Below, piece after piece: positions 45,671-55,041 of a DNA stretch of 64,000 nt (positions within the stretch are counted from its first letter, which is position 1; the number at the start of each line of letters is the position of its first letter). Made by a program: the position numbers and the translations under genes. This stretch comes from Rhizobacter sp. Root1238 (GTDB lineage: Bacteria > Pseudomonadota > Gammaproteobacteria > Burkholderiales > Burkholderiaceae_C). Below the pieces are notes generated by a model. That model was given only the letters and a program-made list of their open reading frames with translations, did not search any database and was not told the DNA's origin. Where the stretch lies: NCBI RefSeq assembly GCF_001425825.1, contig NZ_LMDM01000012.1:83582-147581 (forward strand), given 5' to 3'.

Positions 45671-46633
45671 TCAGCCGCTCTTGCGCTTCTGCCAGGCGAT
45701 CAACTCGCCGACGAACCCACGCCGGAACGCGATCACGCACACCACGAAGATCACGCCGATGATCACGGTGACCCACGAGCCGACGCGGTCGGCCAGGTAG
45801 TCCTGCAACCCGATGATCGTGAACGCGCCCAGCACCGGCCCGGCAAACGTGCCCATGCCACCGAGCAGCGTCATCAGGATCACCTCGCCCGACAGCGACC
45901 AGTGCACGTCCGACAGCGTCGCGAAGCCGAGCACGAAGGTCTTCATCGCCCCGGCCAGCCCGGCGATGCCGGTCGACAGCACGAAGGCCAGCAGCTTGTA
46001 GCGGTCGACGTCGTAGCCGAGCGAGATCGCGCGCGGCTCGTTCTCGCGGATCGCCTTCAGCACCTGGCCGTACGGCGAATGCACGATGCGCAGGATCAGC
46101 ACGAACACCGCGACGAACACCGCGAGCACGAAGAAGTACATCGCGAGGTCGTTGGCCATCGGGATCAGGCCGAACAGCTTGCCGCGCGGCACGCCCTGCA
46201 GCCCGTCCTCGCCGCCGGTGAACGGCGCCTGCAGGCAGACGAAATAGACCATCTGCGCCATCGCGAGCGTGATCATCGCGAAGTAGATGCCCTGGCGGCG
46301 GATCGCGATCAGCCCGACCACCAGCCCGAGCGCCGCGGCCACCAGCGTGCCGGCGACGATGCCGAGCTCCGGCGTCCAGCCGGCGCTGCGCACCAGCCAG
46401 CCGGTGATGTAGGCCGCCGCGCCCATGAAGGCCGCATGCCCGAACGACAGCAGCCCGGTGAAGCCGAGCAGCAGGTTGAAGGCGCACGCGAAGATCGCGA
46501 AGCACAGCGCCTTCATCATGAACACCGGGTAGATGCCGATGAAGGGCGCGATCACCAGCAGCGCCAGCAGCACGCCCCAGGCGATGACGGATTTGCGCTG
46601 GAAGGCGTCGTTCTTGGTCGGGGTGGACACCAC
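45671..46633 (-). CDS. livM: Branched-chain amino acid ABC transporter permease LivM
   Basis: A 320-residue integral membrane protein with eight or nine hydrophobic segments. It carries the LivM/LivH pattern: LLLGFTGLLSFGHAAFMGAA near the first third, YFAMITLAMAQMVYF, and the EAA-type loop around KAIRENEPRAISLGYDVDRY, which contacts the ATPase. It pairs with LivH to form the membrane pore. The GTG at 46633 is favoured because AAGGAG stands eight bases upstream; a GTG at 46639, overlapping the livH stop, has a spacing that is too short. It is the last gene of the liv operon. Confidence 0.9.
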   Translation of the reverse strand: MVSTPTKNDAFQRKSVIAWGVLLALLVIAPFIGIYPVFMMKALCFAIFACAFNLLLGFTGLLSFGHAAFMGAAAYITGWLVRSAGWTPELGIVAGTLVAAALGLVVGLIAIRRQGIYFAMITLAMAQMVYFVCLQAPFTGGEDGLQGVPRGKLFGLIPMANDLAMYFFVLAVFVAVFVLILRIVHSPYGQVLKAIRENEPRAISLGYDVDRYKLLAFVLSTGIAGLAGAMKTFVLGFATLSDVHWSLSGEVILMTLLGGMGTFAGPVLGAFTIIGLQDYLADRVGSWVTVIIGVIFVVCVIAFRRGFVGELIAWQKRKSG

Positions 46634-46635
46634 GC

Positions 46636-47523
46636 TCACTTCTCCTTGCCGAACAGGCCGGCCGGGCGGATCACCAGCACGATCGCCATGATCACGAACA
46701 CCACGATGTTCGAGGCCTCGGGGTAGAACACCTTGGTCAGGCCCTCGACCAGGCCGAGCATCAGCCCGGTGAGGATCGAGCCGAGGATGGACCCCATGCC
46801 GCCGATCACCACCACCGCGAACACCACGATGATCAGGTTGCTGCCCATCAGCGGCGTGACCTGGATCACCGGCGCCGCCAGCACGCCGGCCAGCGCCGCC
46901 AGTGCCGCGCCGCCGGCGTAGGTGAACATCACCATGCGCGGCACGTTGATGCCGAAGGCCTGCACCAGCGCCGGGTTCTCGGTGCCGGCGCGCAGCGTGG
47001 CGCCGAGCCGCGTCTTCTCGATCAGGAACCAGGTGCCCAGGCACACCGTGAGCGACGCCACCACGACCCAGGCGCGGTAGTTCGGCAGCACCATGAAGCC
47101 GAGGTTCGTCGCGCCCTGCAGCGCGTCGGGCACGTTGACCTGCTGGCCGGAGACGCCGAACTGGTCGCGGAACAGGCCTTCGGCGATCAGCGCGAGGCCG
47201 AAGGTCAGCAGCAGGCCGTACAGCGGGTCGAGCTTGTACAGGTGCTTCAGCAGCGTGCGCTCGATGACGACGCCGAGCGCGCCGACGATCACCGGCGCGA
47301 GCACCAGCGCGCCCCAGTAGCCGAGGCCCCATTTCTCCATCGAGAACCAGGCCACGTAGGCGCCGACCATGTAGAGCGCGCCATGGGCGAAGTTGACGAT
47401 GCCCAGCAGGCCGAAGATCACCGCCAGGCCCAGGCTCAGCATCGCGTAGAACGAGCCGTTGACGAGGCCGAGCAGCAGCTGGCCGGCGAAGGCCTGCAAG
47501 GGGATGCCGAAGATTTCTGTCAT
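46636..47523 (-). CDS. livH: Branched-chain amino acid ABC transporter permease LivH
   Basis: A 295-residue permease with about eight membrane helices. NGSFYAMLSLGLAVIFGLLG and VNFAHGALYMVGAYV are the family's opening motifs, and ATLRAGTENPALVQAFGINV is the coupling-loop region that touches LivG/LivF. The ATG at 47523 starts MTEIFGIPLQAFAGQ. Between it and the preceding livJ gene lies a 188-bp stretch with the second REP-like element, unlike the short gaps elsewhere in the operon. Confidence 0.94.
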   Translation of the reverse strand: MTEIFGIPLQAFAGQLLLGLVNGSFYAMLSLGLAVIFGLLGIVNFAHGALYMVGAYVAWFSMEKWGLGYWGALVLAPVIVGALGVVIERTLLKHLYKLDPLYGLLLTFGLALIAEGLFRDQFGVSGQQVNVPDALQGATNLGFMVLPNYRAWVVVASLTVCLGTWFLIEKTRLGATLRAGTENPALVQAFGINVPRMVMFTYAGGAALAALAGVLAAPVIQVTPLMGSNLIIVVFAVVVIGGMGSILGSILTGLMLGLVEGLTKVFYPEASNIVVFVIMAIVLVIRPAGLFGKEK

Positions 47524-47542
47524 GGGGTGCGTCTCAAGAATT

Positions 47543-47686
47543 CCGTTCGCCCTGAGCCCGTCGAAGGGCCCGATCATCCTGAGCCTGTCGAAGGGTCGGG
47601 CTGAGCCTGTCGAAGCCTTCGTGCCTGGGCGCCAACCCTTCGACACGGGCCTTCGACAAGCTCAGTCCCTGCTCAGGGCGAACGGG
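47543..47686. repeat. Dispersed REP-like repeat, second copy
   Basis: The same mosaic as at 45549, here between livJ and livH within the operon. The first 52 bases (47543-47594) match 45549-45600 with two differences, in the same orientation. Inverted units follow (CTTCGACAAGCTCAG at 47651-47665, GGGCGAACGG at the end). It may stabilise the 3' end of livJ mRNA, so that the binding protein is made in excess over the permeases, a known role of such elements in transport operons; this is inference. Confidence 0.75.
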
Positions 47687-47711
47687 GGTGAGCGGCCGAA
47701 CGGGGGTCACA

Positions 47712-48917
47712 TCACTTCCAGCTGGCGCACTTGCTCTCGGCCTTGGTCGTGAACGCCGCGTCGCCCTTGATCGTCTCGACCACGTTGTAGTAGTCCCACG
47801 GCTCGGTCGACTTGTCGGGCGTCTTGACCTGCATCAGGTACATGTCGTGCACCATGCGGCCGTCCTCGCGCACCGTGCCGTTCTTCGCGAACATGTCGTT
47901 GACCTTGGCCTTGTGCAGCTGCGCGAGCACCTTGTCGCCATCGTCGGTGCCGGTCGCCTTGACGGCCGCCAGGTAGTTGGCCGTCACCGAGTAGTCGGCC
48001 GCCTGCAGCGACGACGGCATGCGCTTGACCTTCTCGAAGAACTTGCGGCTCCAGGCGCGCGTCTCGGCATCCTTGTTCCAGTACCAGCTGTCGGTCAGGT
48101 ACATGCCCTGCGTCGTCTTCAGGCCCAGCGAGTGGATGTCGTTGATGAACACCAGCAGCCCGGCCAGCTTCATCGTCTTCGTGACGCCGAACTCGTTGGC
48201 CGCCTTGATCGCGTTGATGGTGTCGCCGCCGGCGTTCGCCAAGCCCAGGATCTGCGCCTTGCTCGATTGCGCCTGCAGCAGGAAGGACGAGAAATCGCTG
48301 GCCGACAGCGGATGCTTGACCTGGCCGACCACCGAGCCGCCCGCGGCCTTCACGACGTTGGTGGTGTCGTTCTGCAGCGCCTGGCCGAACGCATAGTCGG
48401 CCGACAGGAAGTACCAGCTCTTGCCGCCGGCACGCACCACCGCGCCGCCGGTGCCCTTGGCCAGCGCCATCGTGTCGTAGGCCCAGTGGATGGTGTACGG
48501 GCTGCACTGCTCGTTGGTCAGTGCCGAGCTGCCGGCACCGACCGCGATGAACGGCTTCTTCTTCTCGAGCGCCACCTTGGCCATCGCCAGGCTGGTGCCG
48601 GAGTTGGTGCCGCCGATCAGCATGTCGACGCCCTGCGTGTCGAACCATTCGCGCGCCTTCGCGGCGGCCACGTCGGCCTTGTTCTGGTGGTCGGCCACGA
48701 CCAGCTCGACCTTCTTGCCGTTGACCATGCCGCCGGCGTCGGCGATCGCCATCTTGATCGCCTCGACGCCGGCCGGGCCGTCGATGTCGGAGTACAGGCC
48801 GGACATGTCGGTGATGAAGCCGATGCGGATCACGTCGCCCGAGACCTGCGCGTGCACGGGCACGGCGGCGGCGGTGGCGACGAGCGAGCAGGCGGCGGCG
48901 ATGTGTCTCAGTTTCAT
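47712..48917 (-). CDS. livJ: Periplasmic substrate-binding protein of the Liv-type ABC transporter
   Basis: A 401-residue periplasmic binding protein with a signal peptide (1-23, cleavage after VHA). The type I fold is evident from DVIRIGFITDMSGLYSDIDG, the MAIADAGGMVNGKKVELVVA block and MLIGGTNSGTSLAMAKVALE. Similar proteins of Burkholderiales are often specific for compounds other than leucine (aromatic acids, urea, amides), so the ligand is open. It lies 29 bp after livF. Confidence 0.92.
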   Translation of the reverse strand: MKLRHIAAACSLVATAAAVPVHAQVSGDVIRIGFITDMSGLYSDIDGPAGVEAIKMAIADAGGMVNGKKVELVVADHQNKADVAAAKAREWFDTQGVDMLIGGTNSGTSLAMAKVALEKKKPFIAVGAGSSALTNEQCSPYTIHWAYDTMALAKGTGGAVVRAGGKSWYFLSADYAFGQALQNDTTNVVKAAGGSVVGQVKHPLSASDFSSFLLQAQSSKAQILGLANAGGDTINAIKAANEFGVTKTMKLAGLLVFINDIHSLGLKTTQGMYLTDSWYWNKDAETRAWSRKFFEKVKRMPSSLQAADYSVTANYLAAVKATGTDDGDKVLAQLHKAKVNDMFAKNGTVREDGRMVHDMYLMQVKTPDKSTEPWDYYNVVETIKGDAAFTTKAESKCASWK

Positions 48918-48946
48918 TGAGGTCTCCTTGTGGTGGATGCTTGAAG

Positions 48947-49651
48947 TCAGACGCCCAGGTACTCGTGGAGCTGGGCCAGGCGGTCAGGCAACTCGGCCTG
49001 GGTGAACTCTTGAATGATCTGGCCGTGCTCCATCACGAGGAAGCGGTCGGCCAGCGGCGCGGCGAAGCGGAAGTTCTGCTCCACCATCACGATCGTGTAG
49101 CCCTGGCGGCGCAGCAGCACCACCATCTCGGCGAGCTTCTGCACGATGACCGGAGCCAGGCCCTCGGAGATCTCGTCGAGCAGCAGCAGCTTCGCGCCGG
49201 TGCGCAGGATGCGCGCGACGGCCAGCATCTGCTGCTCGCCGCCCGACAGCCGCGTGCCCTGGCTGCCGGCGCGCTCCTGCAGGTTCGGGAACATCGCGTA
49301 GATCGCGTCGACCGCCATGCCGCCGTCGGCGAGCTTCGGCGGCAGCAGCAGGTTCTCCTCGGCCGACAGGCTCGAGAAGATGCCGCGCTCTTCCGGGCAG
49401 TAGCCGATGCCGAGCCGCGCGATGCGGTGCGTCGGCAGCGCGATGGCCTCCTGCCCGCGAATGCGGATCGAGCCCTGGCGGCTGCCAGTCAGGCCCATGA
49501 TCGCGCGCAGCGTGCTGGTGCGCCCGGCGCCGTTGCGCCCGAGCAGCGTGACGACCTCGCCCTCGTCGACGTGGAAGTCCACGCCGTGCAGCACGTGCGA
49601 TTCGCCGTACCAGGCCTGCAGCCCGCGGACTTCGAGGAAGCGTTCGGCCAT
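48947..49651 (-). CDS. livF: Liv-type ABC transporter ATPase LivF, Walker A with Arg
   Basis: A 234-residue ABC ATPase. The signature TRLSGGEQQMLAVARIL, the Walker B LLLLDEISEGLAP and the H-loop glutamine/histidine region (MVEQNFRFA) are normal. The Walker A reads GRNGAGRTS, so the usual catalytic Lys is Arg; this comes from a clear CGC codon. Arg at this place occurs in some LivF groups, and its partner LivG keeps the Lys. Whether ATP hydrolysis at this site is reduced is unknown. Starts one base after the livG stop. Confidence 0.93.
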   Translation of the reverse strand: MAERFLEVRGLQAWYGESHVLHGVDFHVDEGEVVTLLGRNGAGRTSTLRAIMGLTGSRQGSIRIRGQEAIALPTHRIARLGIGYCPEERGIFSSLSAEENLLLPPKLADGGMAVDAIYAMFPNLQERAGSQGTRLSGGEQQMLAVARILRTGAKLLLLDEISEGLAPVIVQKLAEMVVLLRRQGYTIVMVEQNFRFAAPLADRFLVMEHGQIIQEFTQAELPDRLAQLHEYLGV

Positions 49652-49652
49652 C

Positions 49653-50438
49653 TCAGTGCGCTCCGGCGAGTTCGACGTTGGCGGTGCCCATGTAGGCCTC
49701 GACCACCGCAGGGTTCTTCGAGACCTCGCTGTACGGCCCTTCGGCCAGCGTGGCGCCGCGCTGGAGCACGGTGATGGTGTCGGCGATGCTCGAGACCACG
49801 CTCATGTTGTGCTCGACCATCAGGATGGTGCGGTTCGCCGACACCTTCTTGATCAGCTGGCGGATGCGGTCGACGTCTTCCAGCCCCATGCCCTGCGTCG
49901 GCTCGTCGAGCAGCATCAGCTCGGGCTCCATCGCGAGCGTGGTCGCGATCTCGAGCGCGCGCTTGCGGCCGTAGCTCAGCTCGACGGTCGGCGTGTCGGC
50001 GTACCCGGCCAGGTCGACCTCGGCCAGCAGCGCGCGGGCGCGGTCGTTCAGGCCGTGCAGCGTGCGCTCGGACTTCCAGAAATGGAACGAGGTGCCGAGT
50101 TGGCGCTGCAGCGCGACGCGCACGTTCTCGAGCACGCTCAGGTGCGGGAACACCGCCGAGATCTGGAACGAGCGGATCACGCCGCGGCGCGCGATCTGCG
50201 CCGGCTTCTCGCGCGTGATGTCGTTGCCGTTGAACAGGATCTGGCCGCGCGTCGGCGTCAGGAACTTGGTCAGCAGGTTGAAGCAGGTCGTCTTGCCGGC
50301 GCCATTCGGGCCGATCAGCGCGTGGATGTGACCGCGACGGACCTTCAGGTCGACCTGGTTCACCGCGACGAAGCCCTTGAACTCCTTCGTCAGCGCGCGG
50401 GTTTCGAGGATGGTGTCGGTGGGGCTGGCTGTGCTCAT
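49653..50438 (-). CDS. livG: Liv-type ABC transporter ATPase LivG
   Basis: A 261-residue ATPase with normal Walker A (GPNGAGKT), a signature in the diverged form VELSYGRKRALEIATTLAME, Walker B MLLDEPTQGMG and MVEHNMSVVSSIADTITVLQ. The ATG at 50438 gives MSTASPTDTILETRALTKEF; an upstream in-frame codon (50495) would reach into the iclR gene. It follows the iclR stop by 28 bp, so both are likely on one transcript. Confidence 0.94.
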   Translation of the reverse strand: MSTASPTDTILETRALTKEFKGFVAVNQVDLKVRRGHIHALIGPNGAGKTTCFNLLTKFLTPTRGQILFNGNDITREKPAQIARRGVIRSFQISAVFPHLSVLENVRVALQRQLGTSFHFWKSERTLHGLNDRARALLAEVDLAGYADTPTVELSYGRKRALEIATTLAMEPELMLLDEPTQGMGLEDVDRIRQLIKKVSANRTILMVEHNMSVVSSIADTITVLQRGATLAEGPYSEVSKNPAVVEAYMGTANVELAGAH

Positions 50439-50466
50439 GGAACCTGGAACTCCTCTTCGGTGCGGC

Positions 50467-51279
50467 TCAGGCGGCCGGCGCGAGCGTGCTGCCACCCAGC
50501 CGCTGCGTCAGCTCGCGCGCGACGCGCATCACGGTCTCGCTCTGCTGCGCCGCGACCTGCGGATCGAGCATCGCCTTCTGCAGGCAGACGCCGACGCCGG
50601 CCACCGCCTGGCCGGACGCATCGAACACCGGCGCGCCGAAGCAGTACACGCCTTCGCGCACGCTCTCGTCGTCGATGCTGTAGCCGCGCCGGCGGATCTC
50701 GGCCAGTTCGTCGACCAGGTCGCTGCGCTGGATCGGCGCGCGGTTCATGAAGGCCGGCAGCCGGCTTTGCGGAAAGTGGCTGAACAGCCGGGCTTCGTCC
50801 AGCCACGCCAGCATCGCCTTGCCGGTGGCCGCGCGGTGCGCCGGCAGCCGCATGCCAACGGTGAACGCCAGGCCGAGCGGCCGCACGCCATTGCGCGCGG
50901 CGACGTAGACCACGTCGGCACCGTCCAGCACCGACAGGATCACCGTCTCGGGCGGCGCCGCGCCGGCCTCGGCCCACAGCGCCGTGAACTCCTGCGCCGG
51001 GCTGGTGTGGGCGACGAACGCATGCGCCAGGCCCATCACGCGCGGACCGATGAAGAAGCAGCCGTCGTCCTCGCGGCGCAGGTAGCCGAGCGCGCTCAGC
51101 GTGTTGCACAGGCCGTGCACGCTGCTCTTCGGCAGGCCGAGGCTGGCCGACAGCCGCGCCAGGCTCATCGCCTCGCGCTGCTGCGCCAGCAGGTCCAGCA
51201 GCGCGGCCGCCCGCGTGACGGCCGGCACCAGGGCCGGCTTGGTCGCGGAGGAGCGGGGGCGGTGGGTTTCTTGCAGCAT
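50467..51279 (-). CDS. IclR-family transcriptional regulator at the head of the liv operon
   Basis: A 270-residue regulator. The winged HTH (about 17-75: VTRAAALLDLLAQQREAMSL, ASLGLPKSSVHGLCNTLSAL) is followed by the IclR effector domain (about 95-260: PAHRAATGKAMLAWL, RGYSIDDESVREGVYCFGAP, VAGVGVCL). The same strand and a short gap place it first in the liv set, so it may regulate transport of its own effector. A candidate operator lies at 51323-51338. Confidence 0.92.
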   Translation of the reverse strand: MLQETHRPRSSATKPALVPAVTRAAALLDLLAQQREAMSLARLSASLGLPKSSVHGLCNTLSALGYLRREDDGCFFIGPRVMGLAHAFVAHTSPAQEFTALWAEAGAAPPETVILSVLDGADVVYVAARNGVRPLGLAFTVGMRLPAHRAATGKAMLAWLDEARLFSHFPQSRLPAFMNRAPIQRSDLVDELAEIRRRGYSIDDESVREGVYCFGAPVFDASGQAVAGVGVCLQKAMLDPQVAAQQSETVMRVARELTQRLGGSTLAPAA

Positions 51280-51322
51280 GCGTTGAACAGCGACGCGGCG
51301 CGGTGGAGGGAGAGGCGGTGCT

Positions 51323-51338
51323 GTTCAACAGGTTGAAC
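51323..51338. promoter_or_regulatory. Inverted repeat upstream of the iclR-liv operon
   Basis: GTTCAAC (51323-51329) and GTTGAAC (51332-51338) pair perfectly with a two-base spacer; further partial copies (TTGAACAG near 51283 and GAACAGC near 51354) lie nearby. It is in the 295-bp divergent gap between iclR and the cytochrome b561 gene, which holds no other clear feature. It is a plausible IclR site; binding is not proved. Confidence 0.4.
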
Positions 51339-51574
51339 CTGGATCGACCCATCGAACAGCCGGCGCAGTCTAAGAGGGGTCTTTGCAGGCCGGAATGCCG
51401 GCGCGGCCGGTTCGCGGGAAAGTCCGCACAGGGTTTGCGCGAGGCATCTCGCTTCATTTTTTTGAATGGTTGCGACAAGCGTGGTGAACTTCGTCACCTC
51501 GCCCCGCTCTTAAAGTGCCTCCCCACGGGCCGATTCGAGCGGCCCAAGTGCTTCAAACTGTTTCAAGGTCCTTC

Positions 51575-52126
51575 ATGCGCGCTCCGCCTTCACGCTACGA
51601 CGCCGTTGCCATCAGCTTCCACTGGCTGCTGGGCCTGGCCATCGTCGGCACGTTCTGCGTCGGGCTGTACATGAGCGACCTGCCGTTCTCGCCGCAGCGC
51701 CTGAAGCTCTTCAACTGGCACAAGTGGGCCGGCGTGACGATCCTCGCGCTGTCGGCGCTGCGCCTGTTGTGGCGCCTGACGCACCGCCCGCCGGCCGACC
51801 TGCCGTCGCCCGCCTGGCAGCAGCGCGCGTCGCACTGGACGCACACGCTGCTGTACGTGCTGTTCTTCGCGGTGCCGCTGGTCGGCTGGGCGTACAGCTC
51901 GGCGGCCGGCTTCCCGATCGTCGTGTTCGGGCTGCTGCCGCTGCCGGATTTCGTGCCGGCCGACAAGGCGCTGGCCGAGACCGCCAAGCAGGCCCACGCG
52001 CTGCTCGCCTATGGCCTGGCCGCTCTGGTGACGCTGCATGTGGCGGCCGCGCTGAAGCACCAGTTCATCGACCGCGACGGGCTGCTGGCCCGCATGTGGC
52101 CGCGTTCGTCACGTTCCTCGCGCTGA
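51575..52126 (+). CDS. Cytochrome b561 family protein
   Basis: A 183-residue membrane cytochrome with four hydrophobic helices (about 13-31, 50-66, 91-112, 146-165). Haem-binding histidines are visible in ISFHWLLG, FNWHKWAG, QQAHALLAYG and VTLHVAAALKHQF. This CybB type passes electrons from quinol at the inner membrane. Two YceI genes follow at 34 and 59 bp, a common association; YceI proteins bind isoprenoid quinone-like lipids, and the trio probably works together. Confidence 0.92.
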   Translation: MRAPPSRYDAVAISFHWLLGLAIVGTFCVGLYMSDLPFSPQRLKLFNWHKWAGVTILALSALRLLWRLTHRPPADLPSPAWQQRASHWTHTLLYVLFFAVPLVGWAYSSAAGFPIVVFGLLPLPDFVPADKALAETAKQAHALLAYGLAALVTLHVAAALKHQFIDRDGLLARMWPRSSRSSR

Positions 52127-52160
52127 CCCCTGTGTCCGATTCTTTCCGGGAGACCTTCGA

Positions 52161-52727
52161 ATGAAAACCTACCTCACCGTCGCCAGCTTCGCCCTTGCCG
52201 CCGCGTTCGCCTTCCCTGCCTGCGCGCAGCAGAAGGTGGTGCCGGCGCAAAGCGAGATCGCCTTCACCAGCAAGCAGATGGGCGTGCCGGTCGACGGCAA
52301 GTTCCGCAAGTTCGACGCGCAGGTCGCGTTCGACCCGAAGAAGCCCGAGGCCGCGAAGATCGGCTTCACGATCGACCTGGCGAGCGTCTCGCTCGGCACC
52401 GCCGAGACCGAGGCCGAAGTCGCGAAGCCGGACTGGTTCAACACCAAGTCGTTCCCGCAGGCCACGTTCCAGTCGACCAGCGTGAAAGCCACCGGCCCCG
52501 GCAAGTTCGACGTCGCCGGCAAGCTGGCGATCAAGGGCGCGAGCCACGACGTGGTCGTGCCGGTGGTGCTGGCGCAGGCCGGCGGCAACACGACCGCGAC
52601 CGGCAGCTTCGTCATCAAGCGCCTCGATTTCAAGATCGGCGATGGCGACTGGAAAGACACCTCGATGGTGGCCAACGACGTCACCGTCAAGTTCAAGCTC
52701 GCGCTGACCGGCGTCGGCGCGCTCTGA
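52161..52727 (+). CDS. YceI-family periplasmic lipid-binding protein, first copy
   Basis: A 188-residue protein with a signal peptide (1-22, ending FPACA before QQKV) and a YceI lipocalin-like beta-barrel: IAFTSKQMGVPVDGKFRKFD, TAETEAEVAKPDWFNTKSFP, VAGKLAIKGASHDVVVPVVL and LDFKIGDGDWKDTSMVANDV. The family binds polyisoprenoid lipids in the periplasm. It is 34 bp after the cytochrome b561 gene. Confidence 0.94.
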   Translation: MKTYLTVASFALAAAFAFPACAQQKVVPAQSEIAFTSKQMGVPVDGKFRKFDAQVAFDPKKPEAAKIGFTIDLASVSLGTAETEAEVAKPDWFNTKSFPQATFQSTSVKATGPGKFDVAGKLAIKGASHDVVVPVVLAQAGGNTTATGSFVIKRLDFKIGDGDWKDTSMVANDVTVKFKLALTGVGAL

Positions 52728-52786
52728 TCTTCCGGACCTTCCGGATTCCCTTGCTGTACCCCACCCACCTCACCAGGAACGTTCCC

Positions 52787-53362
52787 ATGATGATGAAGAC
52801 CCTCGTTGCCGCCGCCGCCCTCGCCGCTGCCGGCCTCGCCCAGGCCGAAGCTGCCACCTACGCGGTCGACCCGACCCACACCTTCGTGACCTTCGAGGCG
52901 AAGCACTTCAACACCAGCACGCTGCGCGGCCGCTTCGACAAGAAGGAAGGCACCGTCGCGTTCGACAAGGCGGCCAAGACCGGCCGTGCCGAAGTGACCT
53001 TCGACATGACCTCGGTCAGCACCGGCGTGCCGGCGCTCGACACCCACCTGAAGGGCAAGGACTTCTTCAACGCTGCCGAAGCCCCGACCGCCAAGTTCGT
53101 CGGCGACAAGTTCAGCTTCGACGGCGCCGGCAAGGTGACCACCGTCGCCGGCACGCTGACGATGAACGGCAAGACCCAGCCGGTCACGCTGACCGCCGCG
53201 AACTTCAACTGCTACGAGAACCCGATGCTGAAGCGCGAAGTGTGCGGCGGCGACTTCGAGACGACGATCCAGCGCAGCCAGTGGGGCGTCAGCTACGGCC
53301 TGCAGTACGGCCTGCCGGACAACATCCGCCTGCTGATCCAGATCGAAGCCGTCAAGCAGTAA
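52787..53362 (+). CDS. YceI-family periplasmic lipid-binding protein, second copy
   Basis: A 191-residue protein with a signal peptide (1-23) and the YceI fold (TYAVDPTHTFVTFEAKHF, STLRGRFDKKEGTVAFDKA, THLKGKDFFNAAEAPTAKF, LTMNGKTQPVTLTA). It differs from its neighbour in carrying two cysteines (FNCYENPMLKREVCGG) that may form a disulfide. Third gene of the cytochrome b561 set. Confidence 0.94.
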   Translation: MMMKTLVAAAALAAAGLAQAEAATYAVDPTHTFVTFEAKHFNTSTLRGRFDKKEGTVAFDKAAKTGRAEVTFDMTSVSTGVPALDTHLKGKDFFNAAEAPTAKFVGDKFSFDGAGKVTTVAGTLTMNGKTQPVTLTAANFNCYENPMLKREVCGGDFETTIQRSQWGVSYGLQYGLPDNIRLLIQIEAVKQ

Positions 53363-53392
53363 GACTTCATCCGGCGAACCGGCGCGGCCCGC

Positions 53393-54940
53393 TCAGGCCG
53401 TGCCGCCGGCGAGCCGGAACACCGACACCGCGCCGGCCAGCCGCTGCGCCTGCGCGCTGAGGCTGCCCGCCGCGGCGGCCGATTCCTCGACCAGCGCGGC
53501 GTTCTGCTGCGTCACGCCGTCGAGCTGCTGCACCGCGTGGTTGACCTGGCCGACGCCCTGCGTCTGCTGGCGCGAGGCCCCGCTGATCTGGCTGATCAGC
53601 GACGACACCTGCGCGAACTGGCTGACGACGCGCTGCATCGTCGAGCCGGCCTCATCGGCCAGCCGGTGCCCTTCCTCGATCCGCTGCGTGCTCTCGGCGA
53701 CCAGGCCGCGGATCTGCCGCGCCGCTTCGGCACAGCGCTGCGACAGCGAGCGCACCTCGCCCGCCACCACCGAGAAGCCGCGGCCGTGCTCGCCCGAACG
53801 GGCCGCCTCAACCGCTGCGTTCAGCGCGAGGATGTTGGTCTGCAGCGCGATGCCGTCGATCACGCCGACGATCGTGCCGATGCGCGCGGCCGCCTCGCCG
53901 ATCTCGTTCATCGTCGCGACGACCCGCGTGACGACCGTGCCGCCGTGGTCGGCCACCTGCGAGGCCTCGGCCGCCGCGCTGTCGACCAGCCGCGCATGCT
54001 CGGCATTGCCGCGCACGCTGTGGTCGATCTGGTGCAGCGCCGCCGCGGTCTGCTGCAGGCTGGCCGCCTGTTGCTCGGTGCGGTCCGACAAGTCCATGTT
54101 GCCCTGTGCGATCTGCGCGCTCGCGGTGGCGATGCCGTCGGCGCCGTCGCGCACCTCGCCGACCACGCGCCGCAGGCCGGCTTGCATGTCGACCAGCGCC
54201 CGCAGCACCTGGGCCGCTTCGTCGCGCCCGCTGACCTGGATGTCGCTGCACAGGTCGCCGGTGGCGATGCGCGCGGCGACGCCGCTGGCCTGCTGCAGCG
54301 GCCGCGCCACGTCGCGCTGCAGCCGCCACCAGACCCGTGCGAACAGCAGCACGCTGGCCAGCAGGGCGCCGGCCAGCACCGCGAGCGCGTTGCGGTCGTT
54401 CAGCGCGACGATGTCGTCGAAGCCGGAAATCTTCTCGTCGGCGAACGCGTTCGAGCGCTCGACGGTGCGGTCGACACCGCGCCGGTGCGCTTCGTAGTGC
54501 GCCTGCACTGCCGGCAGCGCCGCGCGCGCCGCATCGGCGTGCCCGTCGTGCAGCGGTTGCAGCACCTGGGCCCGGGCGGCCTCGAAGAAGCGCTGTGCCG
54601 CCTCGTGCTGCTCGCCGAGCAACTCGCGCTCGAGGCCGTACGGCGGATGGGTGCGCCAGTAGTCTGCGCGGGCCCGGTAGGCCTCGGCCAGCGCATCGAA
54701 CCCTTGGATCGCCGCGGCCGGCGCCAGCGTGCCTTCGAGCGCCTGCGACAACACCAGCCGCGCCTCGATCAGGTACAGCGGCGGCGGCAGCACGTCGGCG
54801 GTCACGTCCTTCGCGACGAACACCTGCCGCGCCTGCGCCTGCATCCGCTGGCTGCTCCAGCGGGCGCTGGCATGCAGCACCAGCATCGCGACCACGAACA
54901 CCGCGAGAAACAGCAGCAGGACGGACTTGATCGACTTCAT
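53393..54940 (-). CDS. Methyl-accepting chemotaxis protein
   Basis: A 515-residue chemoreceptor: membrane helix 8-24, a periplasmic four-helix-type sensor domain (about 30-185), a second membrane helix (about 187-206), HAMP (208-262) and the signalling domain (about 265-505). The hairpin tip [20 protein letters not shown] and [17 protein letters not shown] is well conserved, with a methylation-type region before and after. The C-terminus lacks the NWETF-like tail for CheR/CheB docking. The ligand is unknown. Transcribed alone. Confidence 0.93.
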   Translation of the reverse strand: MKSIKSVLLLFLAVFVVAMLVLHASARWSSQRMQAQARQVFVAKDVTADVLPPPLYLIEARLVLSQALEGTLAPAAAIQGFDALAEAYRARADYWRTHPPYGLERELLGEQHEAAQRFFEAARAQVLQPLHDGHADAARAALPAVQAHYEAHRRGVDRTVERSNAFADEKISGFDDIVALNDRNALAVLAGALLASVLLFARVWWRLQRDVARPLQQASGVAARIATGDLCSDIQVSGRDEAAQVLRALVDMQAGLRRVVGEVRDGADGIATASAQIAQGNMDLSDRTEQQAASLQQTAAALHQIDHSVRGNAEHARLVDSAAAEASQVADHGGTVVTRVVATMNEIGEAAARIGTIVGVIDGIALQTNILALNAAVEAARSGEHGRGFSVVAGEVRSLSQRCAEAARQIRGLVAESTQRIEEGHRLADEAGSTMQRVVSQFAQVSSLISQISGASRQQTQGVGQVNHAVQQLDGVTQQNAALVEESAAAAGSLSAQAQRLAGAVSVFRLAGGTA

Positions 54941-55041
54941 GGCAACACCTCGACGAACACCGGAGCCAGCCGCCCGGCGCGGGCGCTGTGTCAGGTTTTT
55001 CGACGGGCTGCCGGTCGCCTTGACCGGGTCATTTGTTCAGA

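Noticed and set aside
45549-47686. Repeats around livHM as ends of an insertion sequence or composite transposon
   Set aside because: No transposase and no terminal target duplication; the units match dispersed REP-like intergenic repeats.
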